Positions 20,423 to 29,234 of a stretch of 64,000 nucleotides of DNA are shown here, piece by piece. This stretch comes from Entamoeba invadens IP1 (lineage: Eukaryota > Evosea > Mastigamoebida > Endamoebidae): assembly GCF_000330505.1 (NCBI RefSeq), contig NW_004443615.1:472646-536645 (forward strand), in the 5' to 3' direction. The notes beneath the pieces were generated by a model that made no database searches, was not told the origin of the DNA, and saw only the letters and a list, made by a program, of their open reading frames with translations. A program made the position numbers and the translations under genes. Position 1 is the first letter of the stretch. Each line of letters opens with the position of its first letter.

Positions 20423-20917
20423 GTAACACTTGTTTGATTGTTTGTATGTTACTGTACTAATTTTATAATACAGTTTACTATTTTTTTAATTTGCAATAAC
20501 ATTTTAATAACAAAATTTGTGCATTTTGTCGAACACAACTTTTGTACCACAAAAAATGTCAAAGGAATCTCAGTTTGTGTGGGAATTTGTTACCAAATTG
20601 ATATATTTGCCTCAAGTAATTATTTTAGTTTGAACTAGCTCAAAACAAATTAAAAAAATGGTAAAATTAATTATACTATTTTAATAAACAAAGAAATAGA
20701 ATAAAACAACAAGTAAAATGGAAGTAATACACTGGGACAAAGCGAATGAAACGCGACTTGCAAAACTGTGATTGTAACAAACAACAAGAAATAACAATAG
20801 AAAGAATTATTAATAAAACAATTAATATGCCAACCCCGAGATTTCAGGGGTAAAACGAGGAACCGTAACTTTAAACTGTTAAGTGAAGAAACAAATTAAC
20901 TCATCTGAAAAGACCAT
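20423..20917. other. Intergenic spacer
   Basis: The spacer lies between two plus-strand genes and should hold the terminator of the ARM-repeat gene and the promoter of the RasGAP-fold gene. The 66-codon ORF at 20438 is not coding in character. Confidence 0.5.
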
Positions 20918-22402
20918 ATGGCAACACCTCGAATTGCACATCAGGCAGATACAAACACCATCGCACCACCACTGTCCCCTAGATTTAAGGCTGATCAAAT
21001 GGGACAATGGTCGAAGGTTTGTCGAATCTTGAAATTGAAACTCACAAATCAAATAATTTTTCTTTTTTTGAGTTGAATAACAAAAAGATACTGTTACCAC
21101 TTGCAAATGAACTGCCTCAAGAGGTCTTTGAAACACTTCTTGCAGAAGCAAATGATCAGGAACGCCGAAAAGACCTCGTTTTGTCAATGGTTGAGTTTTA
21201 TAGCGAAAACGAAAAGATCACCGAATTATTTGATTATATAATTAAAAGAGAAATGGTTTCTCATTTGGAAGATCCGGAACGAATTTTTAGCTCAGGATCG
21301 TGTTTTGACATCATCATCAAAGAGTTCCTCAAAAACGATTTGGACGTTTTGTTGGACGATATTGTCACTTTTGTCATCGCCAAAATGAAAAAGGACAAAC
21401 TCAAATTCTCTGTTTGTCATTTTATAATTTTTATTTATAGTAAAGTAATTACAAGTATTACAAGCGAATAACAGCCAGAACGAACCAAAGAAAATAAATA
21501 AATCAGTCAAAAAAATAGCTAAACTTTTGGAGCAAATTATGCAACAATTCACAACGTCTAAAAATTTCACGGCGTTTGTTTTTTATAGTTCAATTATAGT
21601 ATTATTCTAGTAAAAACGAAGAAAGAATTCATCTCCAGACCGTCGTTATGTTTTTTGAGGGAACTCCAGAAGGCGGTTAAATATGAGTTTCCAAAACTTA
21701 ATGACTATGCGATTGACCAAATATTTTTAGAATTAATCACAGGCAAATTGAGTAGTTTTGGAGATGTCAAAGGGGCGAGTGAGAAAGAGACGCTTGAAGT
21801 TATATGCACAATACTCAAGTGGTTTATTCACAAAGAAGACACGGATTATTCGACTGATTTAAAAAGTAAAGTAGCCGAGTCTATCAAACTTGTGGAACAC
21901 TGGAAAAGTACTCTTATAGTTTGTTTACTATACTCTATACTATACCTTATGTCAGTTTACCACTCACAACAAGTCCAATGAATTTGAGAAGGAGGAGTTG
22001 GTGATACAATGGAAAATCACTTCTGACGAATTTCTGTTTGAGTTGATTCGATGTGAAAAACTCATTCGCGAGAAGGCTGACCCATACACTCAACGACTTC
22101 TGGACATTCATTTCAACGATGAAATTGGTTACCGCAAAGGGTTCAAATCATTTGAAATGGAAATTAAACGACTCCAAGTCGGTGAGATGAATAATGCAGT
22201 GGGCATTATGTTAGCAATGTCCACTATTAATATGAGAATTAAAGACGTCAAAGAGGAAATTAGATACTTGGAGGAAAGACTCGAAATCAGAGATGATAGA
22301 GACGACGACCACGCTAATGGGATTTTGTCCCCAAGGTACAGAGGCGAAAGAGGTGGGTGTGCGTCAAACACAGAACACAGCTGCGTCACCACAGCTTTCT
22401 AA
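20918..22402 (+). CDS. RasGAP-fold (IQGAP-like) protein, five exons
   Basis: Three apparently separate ORFs join into one gene. Exons are 20918-21016, 21073-21411, 21479-21573, 21639-21918 and 21956-22402, giving about 419 residues. All four introns start GTTTGT and end AG, with phases that agree. The last acceptor could instead be 21973, which removes six residues. The protein has a RasGAP domain from about residue 60 to 270. The segment after exon 3 reads A-P-S-L-C-F-L-R-E-L-Q-K-A-V-K-Y-E-F-P, the usual P-xx-LR...FP block. A helical C-terminus includes a short coiled coil. The arginine-finger position reads I-F-S-S-G-S where active GAPs have F-R, and the FLR motif reads FLE. It therefore resembles IQGAP/DGAP-type proteins that bind GTPases without stimulating them. 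It probably acts at the actin cortex. Confidence 0.72.
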
Positions 22403-22566
22403 TCAAGTCAATGTAATACGCGTTCATTTTTTACTATTAGGTTATAGATTTTAATAGTATTTATATTTTTTTCTTTCATATTATAGATTATAGTTATAAT
22501 TATTATAATTAATTATTATTATAGTTATGATAATTATTGAGTCTTTTTTATTTTTTATTTTGTATA

Positions 22567-24751
22567 GTCGGGGGATAAATAGCATTAAAAAGGGACAAAG
22601 GTAGTTAATTTTGAAAAATATAATTTCGAAACTATAATTTTTAATAAATCTATTTAAAGGTCAAAATAAACATAAAATTAAAATATTAATTTAAATTATA
22701 GTTTTTTAATTTTAAATGATTATAAATTGAATAATTATAAATTTCTATTTCAAAAATAAACAAAAACACCTCAATTTGTTCACTTAGAAAAACGTAAAAG
22801 TCTAAAACGCAGCACTTTTTGTGGTTTGTCTGAAACTTGTTTTGTTAAAGGTTTTTTCCTTTGTTTTTCTTTTTGTTTCATTTCATTTCTGCTCTTCTTC
22901 AACTCCAATTGTTTTGGTGTTAAAATGGTCTTTCTCTTTTCCTTTCTCAATGGGAATGGTTCAACAACGAAAGATTGAAAGATTTCAACAAATGATGGAT
23001 TTTCAGTGATTCCATGACACTTTAAAGGATTGACACGACAAGTTGAATAATCATTACACCAAAATGATTCAATTCCACATAGATTAAAAGCCAATACATT
23101 GTAGCAATAAGTAGCAGATGCAAAATACGAATCGATTAGAAAAAAGGCATCTTTAATCTTTTTCTTGTATTTTTCGTCAATATGGTATTCAAAAACTGAC
23201 TTCCCAGCTATCTAAGTGTTACTTCACAATACAAGATTTCGACACTTAACAAACTTGTTCTTTCACATTATTTTTTTCTTGCAAAAACAATGCTTCAATT
23301 CTTCCATTCATTGCGCGTTGTTGTACTATTCTTCTTTTCATCCTTCCAAACACTCCAACATCAAGCATCTGAGTTAAATGTGACGAATGAGGAACCAAGT
23401 TGACAATAGTTACATTCAGTTCAATACAATTTTTCAGAATTGCATCAGAAACATGAGAAGAGCAGTTATCCCATATTAAAACTGCTGGTAATTTGTCTGG
23501 TATTTGACGTTTCAATTCTTTGAGGCGCTCGACAATACAGTTTCTCTTTTCTGTGATGTATTTGACAAACACATTTATAAACCAGTATTCACATAAATCT
23601 CTTGTTATAAACCCACTTTCTGAATACATAAATAAAACATTCTGTGGTGTAAACCCCATATCAAGGAATTGATATGGTATCGTCTTTGTAGTCAACACCA
23701 ATCCAGGTTTTAACACATCACCACATGCACTTATTGCTGCAATCAAAGTTGAAGAGTCATCACTTTGATCAAGATAAGAATTAACGACTTTTCCCTTGTA
23801 ATTACTCGGCATAAAACACCTATAACCTCGTTCATCTGCTCTTCTGGAATATCCACTTTCATCCATGTTAATAATTAATTCAGAATGAACATTTTTGATT
23901 GCATTTGAAAGTTTTTTATAATAAGAAACTAGATCTCGACCATCCACTTTAATTCGTTTTTCTTCCATGGGTATACACTTCACTTTTATCAAATTGTGTC
24001 TTGCAGTCCACTTTCTAATCATGTCTTTGCTGACTTCGACTGAAAGAACCGTATTGAAAAAAGTATGGAGAGTTTCTGTTGTCACTGCAATATTTCGAGA
24101 CAATCTATGATTTATCATATCCAAAACTACTTTATCTCTATCTCTGTTCATGCGTGTTGAGTGTGTGAATTCAACATCGTGGAATATACAGTCCTCTTTT
24201 TGTATAATAATTGTAATTCTTGGTGAAGATATGCAGAATATCGTTGCCAAATCAGCCTGTTTGATTACTCTTTCATTGTTGTTGAAGGTAACAACAACTG
24301 CTTCTTTTTCAATACAGTCAACTGAGTTCAAAAAATTGAAAAGTTGATTTCCATTTGTACAAATAAACTGGTTAAATATGAACATTTTTCGAAAACAAAA
24401 ATATATTTGTCTTCTCATTGTAGTTAATTCATTAAACTCTGGCATTTTAACCATATACATCATGAATATATATTGAAATACAGTTTTTAAACCAGTTTCT
24501 TGCATTTGAATTGCTTTTTTGTGTTGATTGCCTGTAATTGTTTCATCGAGGGTTCCTTTCTCTTCTTCTTCCATTGTTTTCAAAGATTGAATAATTTCAA
24601 AAATAGAAAGTTATGGTTTTCTTTTATTATTTTCGAAGTAGTTAATTGAAAAAACCCTTCTAATACTTTTATGGTTAAAGAAATTATATTTTATAGTTTT
24701 TTATTCAAATTAACTACTTCTGTCCCAAATTAACCCCCTTTATCACCCGAC
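22567..24751. mobile_element. Tc1/mariner-superfamily transposon TE1, apparently intact
   Basis: The 2.2-kb element is bounded by TIRs that start GTCGGGGGATAAA (left, 22567) and, on the other strand, GTCGGGTGATAAA (right, 24751). TIR similarity continues about 50-60 bp inwards, including a shared GTAGTTAATTT block and an indel. TA dinucleotides at 22565-22566 and 24752-24753 fit a duplicated TA target. It carries one minus-strand transposase gene with a single intron and no other gene. The TIRs have several differences, so the insertion is not very recent, yet the coding frame is open. Confidence 0.85.
22780..24574 (-). CDS. DDD transposase of TE1, one intron
   Basis: Exon 1 is 24574-23255 (ATG at 24574-24572; the frame is open a few codons further only from TTG). 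Exon 2 is 23211-22780. The 43-nt intron 23254-23212 begins GTTTGT and ends TTAG. Its removal restores a continuous frame of 583 residues from two ORFs in different frames. The catalytic core has the first Asp in N-M-D-E-S-G-Y-S, the second in I-W-D-N-C-S-S-H and the third in H-S-S-H-L-T-Q-M-L-D-V-G-V-F, with 35 residues between the last two (DD35D). This PHSSHLTQxLDVGVF signature is that of pogo/Fot-type DDE endonucleases. A helix-turn-helix region lies upstream. The C-terminal ~60 residues are Lys/Arg-rich and may be a nuclear-localisation or DNA-binding tail. The enzyme would excise and reinsert the element at TA. Confidence 0.85.
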
Positions 24752-24753
24752 TA

Positions 24754-25243
24754 TATATAATTAAATCATCATTACTTTGAAATAGTTTTTACAACAATAA
24801 AATAAAGTCTGTTTTCTATTGAACGATATTGGGTTTTTACTATGAATTATAATAATATTATTATAATTTGTAATAAATCATTGGTAATAAACAAATCAAA
24901 AATAGAATTCAAATAACATGATTTTTGATACATTTTTTGTTTTGGTAATTGAAAAGTGAATACAAAAAGTATTTATATCTTTATAAAAACAACTAAAAAT
25001 GGTTCTGTGTATAGTAAAAAAATCATATAATAAACCATAATAATAGTAAATTAAAAGGTGAAGTAGAACTTGAACTTGAAAGTTAACGACTACAATTAGA
25101 TAATCCAAAAATGGAGCAGAAAAAGCGGCTGAAATTTTCATTTTTTGGAATTAATTTTGTGTTTAGTATTAGAAAGTTAATAGTATATATTTTACATATT
25201 GTGAAACATAAACAACAACAAACAAGCAAATTACATTTTGATT
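24754..25243. repeat. Spacer with a solitary family-B repeat end
   Basis: From 24805 the plus strand reads AAGTCTGTTTTCTATTGAAC preceded by TA, matching the TIR of the 17831-18344 element. By eye it is about 80% similar to that element's right arm for about 75 bp. A possible partner end (revcomp TTGTCTGTTTTTAATT followed by TA) lies near 25885-25905, which would define a 1.1-kb element, but that match is weak. An 81-codon minus ORF at 24896-25141 is not coding in character. Confidence 0.45.
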
Positions 25244-25486
25244 TTAAGCGGTAGTGATAATGGCGACTCTTGTCGTGTCCAACGCACAGATATTTTCCAA
25301 AGCAAGACTTTGCGTCTGGGTTGGCTTTACAATTTTGTCACTCATTGTGACGACTTTCTGTTTTGTATCAACAGTGTTAAAATCCGTAGTAAACTTAATT
25401 GACCATTCATTCGAACTAAACGATGGCTTTTGACGCGAAAGTGTCATGTTCATCAATTCATAGTGTCGATAGCAGTGTCTCTGCAT
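25244..25486 (-). CDS. Small hypothetical protein
   Basis: An 80-residue ORF starts with the ATG at 25486-25484. It is Thr/Ser/Lys-rich and polar, without membrane segments or a recognised domain. About 35-40 bp upstream on the minus strand there is a good TATA-like CTATATAAAG (25519-25528), which supports a real transcript. It may instead lie inside a decayed repeat, because a family-B repeat end starts at 24805. No homologue was recognised. Confidence 0.35.
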   Translation of the reverse strand: MQRHCYRHYELMNMTLSRQKPSFSSNEWSIKFTTDFNTVDTKQKVVTMSDKIVKPTQTQSLALENICALDTTRVAIITTA

Positions 25487-26167
25487 TGTGGTGTATACTT
25501 TCTAGTCTTTTGTGCAACTTTATATAGGGGCTCTAGTGCATTATAAATAATAAAATGGCTATTAATAATACTATAAAATTTAGTTTAGTAATGAACTTTA
25601 TTGAGTCTAAATGAGGCGTCCAGAATGAACTTCTTTGTATTTGTTCTGTTTTGTTTTCCTCTCTGTATTAGTACTTATAGTATATATTACTATATTTTGT
25701 AATTGAGAGTTATAAACAAAACGTCCACAACAATAATTCGGTAGTAGTGCCTAAGCCAAATTAAGATTAGTAATTGATATTAAGAAAAAAAAAGTTCATT
25801 TACTCTAAAGATTAGTATAGAAACGGGAACAATAACAAAAAAGAAAACGAAAAGTCAACAATCTCGATACACGCACTTTTGAATCGAATTAAAAACAGAC
25901 AATATGACTTTTTAGTCACAATCTATAAATTTATAGTTTATAACCAAAAGTATTGTTTTTTTGGCATTGAAAAATCATCAAAAACAACCGATTATAGTTT
26001 TGCGTGGAAATACGGCCAAATTACTTAAATATATTTAATGAAATTAAGACTAAAACTCCTTTTATACTTTTGGGAACACCATTACACATTAAGGATGTAA
26101 AAAATGTACCATATACTGTTAATAAAACAATTTGAAAATATAATACAACAATTACATCCCAATCAAT
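25487..26167. other. Intergenic spacer
   Basis: No coding ORF. The sequence is moderately AT-rich with several short AT palindromes. It holds the 3' end of the Myb-like gene (stop at 26168) and the upstream region of the 80-residue ORF. Confidence 0.45.
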
Positions 26168-27177
26168 TTACACATGCGAGAAGTCTCTCTTCTGGATTTC
26201 GGCTTGGATTTCTTGAGGAACTCCAGCGAACTCTGGTGGGAAATTAAAGATAATTGGCATGAAAGGGAGTTCTTTTGGGCGTGCAATTGAGTCTGTGAGT
26301 TCCAAAAGTGTTTTGAGATTGACGCCAAGTTTTACCACGTCCGGGCGACTTCTTTCGCAGAATTCATTATTAAATGGCAAGTTGAATCCAATTCGTCTCA
26401 AAATTTCTTCGTTTTCAGAGATGCAAGTCCCGATGTCGACAATTTGGTCGTGGTGGTGTTGTACTTCATTCTTGACAGGAAGAGGACTTACTCCACTTTT
26501 TGCTAGAAAAGTAGCTTGTGGCAGAAAAGGCTTTCGTGGGCGCGGAATGTATTCTTCAGACTTACTTGCTTTGTATCGTTTTGGCGAAAGTTCGCGTTCA
26601 CGTGATGGCCGTGGCGATGAATGATTAGAGGAATATGGGGAGGATGGGCCTGAAGAATCATTTGGGGAATTATGACTCAAATTTGCAGAATGAGTCTTAG
26701 ACTTGTGATAATTATTTTGGTGACAGAAGTCGTCCCAACTTTGAGTCTACTTTGTTACATTTTGTCTCGTTTTATAGCCTTTATGAATAGTAAAAATATA
26801 GTAAAATTTATTATTAAGAATAGTATAACAGAGACAAACTGTTTGAAGTCGCATCCATTTCATTCTCAAAGATATTTGTTGTATTGATTTATGTGGGAAC
26901 CACGGGGCAATTAAGAGGACGGTTTTAAGGTCGTCGTCATCGTCTTGTTCAATTCTGAAGTTGAGAAATTGATTTGAATTGAACACAAAAAATTAAAAAT
27001 TTTTTTAAAAATTTTAAAAAATTGACGAAAATGAAAAAAAAAGACAAACGTCGCGAGTTGTTGTTTGAGAAGAGTAGTTTCATCGGAAGACCATTGTGGA
27101 ACATTTTGCTGTTCTGCGTCGTTCAGTAAGTTGGTCAAAGAAGAAAAGATTGGGATGGAATGACGGTTTGTTTTCAT
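26168..27177 (-). CDS. Myb/SANT-like DNA-binding protein, three exons
   Basis: Exons 27177-27050, 26954-26840 and 26746-26168 join through two introns (27049-26955, 95 nt; 26839-26747, 93 nt). Both start GTTTGT and end in AG, with matching phases, giving 273 residues from the ATG at 27177. The last exon alone has no ATG, which explains why it looks like a headless ORF. The spliced N-terminus forms a Myb-like unit: W-S-S-D-E-T-T-L-L-K in helix 1 and W-F-P-H-K-S-I-Q-Q-I-S-L-R-M-K-W-M in helices 2-3, a pattern also seen in Myb-like proteins with a FPxKTxxxVxxRxxWM core. A Ser/Pro-rich disordered middle follows, then a helical C-terminus (I-S-E-N-E-E-I-L-R-R-I and later) that may be a protein-interaction region. 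Probable nuclear transcription or chromatin factor. Confidence 0.72.
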
Positions 27178-27719
27178 CGTCTTGTGTGGGTGTTTTTTAT
27201 TTCATTTTTTCAGAACAGAAAAAAAACTCGAAATTGTATCGTTTATTTTATTAATCAATTGGACATGATCTTGAACCAATTTATATTGTAGATATATGGA
27301 AAAAACTAGTTCATATTAGTTATAATAATAAATTCTTTTAATGATTTATATTAATACATAATTATAATTAATTTTATCATAAAATACTATATTACATTTT
27401 TAATATTATAGTTATTTATAATATAAATATAAAACACACAAACTAAACATATAACAATGACATAATTTCATTGTTTTAAATAAATTATAAATAGAATGAA
27501 AAGAATAATGTGTGATAATGCTTTGGTTTTTTAGTAAAAGAATAGATTTATTATTTAAAAAAATCAATGTGAGGAATTATTGAAATGTTGTTTAAAAAAT
27601 CAAACTTATTGTGGTACTTAATCTCTGGTTATAAAAAAGTTAAGCAAATGACCGAGTTTATATTATAAACGCACTCAATTACTTCACTAAGTAACAAAAC
27701 GAGAAATACGTTGGTGAGT
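27178..27719. other. Intergenic spacer
   Basis: About 540 bp, very AT-rich, between the start of the Myb-like gene and the end of the next minus-strand gene. No coding or RNA feature was seen. Confidence 0.45.
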
Positions 27720-28192
27720 CTACTTTTTGTTTTCACTTATTTTGTCGCAAGGCGTTTGTTCCTCGCGGGAATTTTTCAATGCGACACCAACTACCCGTCA
27801 TTTCTCGCACAATAATCAAATTAAAGAGAAAACAAACTGCTGTCGAACAAATTCACAAGCATCGCACTTTGCTCATTGAATGAAAAGAGGACTTCTTCAG
27901 CAAGTTTTGCCTGTTTGTCGCGGAGCTTCTGAAGCCTTTCTTTCTTTTTTTCAAGTTTTTCGCAGAGGTTTGTTGTCCGCGTCATTAATGCCCTCATCAT
28001 TTCCTTCTTCTTGTTTTTCCTCATCTCTTTCTCCTTTTGCCTCTGCTCGAGCTGGCTTCTTGCCATGAGGAGTGACGGTCTAATACTCTGTGAGAACGGT
28101 TGCGATGACGTCTGTGTGCAAGTTTGGGAGAAGTTGATTTGTTGGGTTGGGTATGGTTGTTCCGACCTTTGTGAGCTCAGGAAATAATTCAT
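27720..28192 (-). CDS. Small coiled-coil protein, two exons
   Basis: Exon 1 is 28192-27838 from the ATG at 28192-28190, and exon 2 is 27790-27720. The 47-nt intron 27837-27791 begins GTTTGT and ends GGTAG. Splicing replaces the short tail S-L-F-S-L of the unspliced frame with 23 further residues (I-G-V-A-L-K-N-S...) and a TAG, giving 141 residues. The first 45 residues are Gln/Ser/Thr-rich. Residues 46-100 form a strongly charged coiled coil (R-Q-K-E-K-E-M-R-K... to L-R-D-K-Q-A-K-L-A). The C-terminus is amphipathic. No family was recognised; the layout would suit a subunit of a small complex held by a coiled coil. Confidence 0.65.
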
Positions 28193-28455
28193 GTCAAATT
28201 TCCTATACTGTCCGTTCTTAAATGCATTTTTATTCCGCCACTCAAATCTTATTTCTTCATTTATAGAAAAATATAAAAAACTAATTATTATTATTTCTAA
28301 ATATTAGACATAATAATAATCTATTCGAAGTAATAGAAAAATAGAATGGATGGATAATAAAAAACATTTTCTATGCTTTTAAAATGTTATTACCAAACAT
28401 AGAATACTTCAAACTCATGAGTTGCTATAAAAACAAATAATACTCAAAAAAACAG

Positions 28456-28860
28456 ATGAGTCTGTCAGACTTCATGAAACTCGACCTCTCGAGCACTAAG
28501 CCAACTCTGAAGCACAAATTAAGTGTTCCTCGTCCTAAAGTGCAAAGGGTAAAAAATATAGAAATGAATGATGTCTCAGTGGTCGGCGAGTCTGTCAGTG
28601 GGTCTATCATTTATGAAAAGGATAGTTGGAAGGACACCCCTTATACCTACAACGGAGAAGTTCTTTATATTGTAGTTGTCAATTCTGACATGAAATTTGT
28701 AAGGCCATTTCTTCCTTCTGATGTGGGTCACATGCAGAAGAGAAGAAATGGGTATTACGACTGGATGCTCACTTCTCCTTTGAAGAAAAGAGACCAATAT
28801 TTTGTTGTTCTTAACAACAGAGGAATTATAGTCTCTGGTGTATCTGGCTTTGAGATGTAA
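28456..28860 (+). CDS. Hypothetical 134-residue protein
   Basis: The frame runs from the ATG at 28456 to the TAA at 28858-28860. The first 35 residues are basic and low in complexity (P-T-L-K-H-K-L-S-V-P-R-P-K-V). Residues 50-134 have alternating hydrophobic segments (V-L-Y-I-V-V-V and Q-Y-F-V-V-L) typical of a small beta-rich domain. There is no signal peptide, membrane segment or known motif. The coding call rests on the ATG, the balanced composition and its difference from the flanking AT spacer. Confidence 0.55.
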   Translation: MSLSDFMKLDLSSTKPTLKHKLSVPRPKVQRVKNIEMNDVSVVGESVSGSIIYEKDSWKDTPYTYNGEVLYIVVVNSDMKFVRPFLPSDVGHMQKRRNGYYDWMLTSPLKKRDQYFVVLNNRGIIVSGVSGFEM

Positions 28861-28916
28861 ATCGATGTATATGTTGTATCTATTGTTTTAAATTGCATAA
28901 TGATTAATAATAAGAT

Positions 28917-29083
28917 GATATAATTATAATTATAATAATTATAATAATTATAATAATAATTATAATAATTATAATAATAATTATAATAATTATAATAATA
29001 ATTATAATAATTATAATAATTATAATAATTATAATAATTATAATATTTTATAATCATAATAATAATAATAATAAAGTAGATAA
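28917..29083. repeat. AT microsatellite, (TAATTA)-type units
   Basis: About 165 bp made almost only of TAATAATTA-type units in irregular higher-order order, ending in a run of about seven TAA/ATA units. It lies between the 134-residue gene and the promoter of the 1,596-residue gene. A 100-codon minus ORF rich in Tyr and Asn is simply a translation of the repeat. Confidence 0.9.
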
Positions 29084-29234
29084 TATAATTATTAGAAATA
29101 ATAATTTATACTATTCAAATAAATGAATAAAATTTAACTATAATATTGATTAAATTACCAATTTAATGAGGAAAAACATGATTGAACTAAAACGGTAATA
29201 AAAAAATCAAAAAGAACTATAAAAAGTGTAACAT

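Noticed and set aside
24896..25141. 81-codon minus ORF with hydrophobic, Phe/Ile/Tyr-rich sequence
   Set aside because: Composition is that of AT-rich spacer, and it lies in the solitary family-B repeat region; no start context or domain.
28755..29057. 100-codon minus ORF rich in Tyr/Asn
   Set aside because: It is simply the translation of the TAATTA-type microsatellite; composition and repeats explain it completely.
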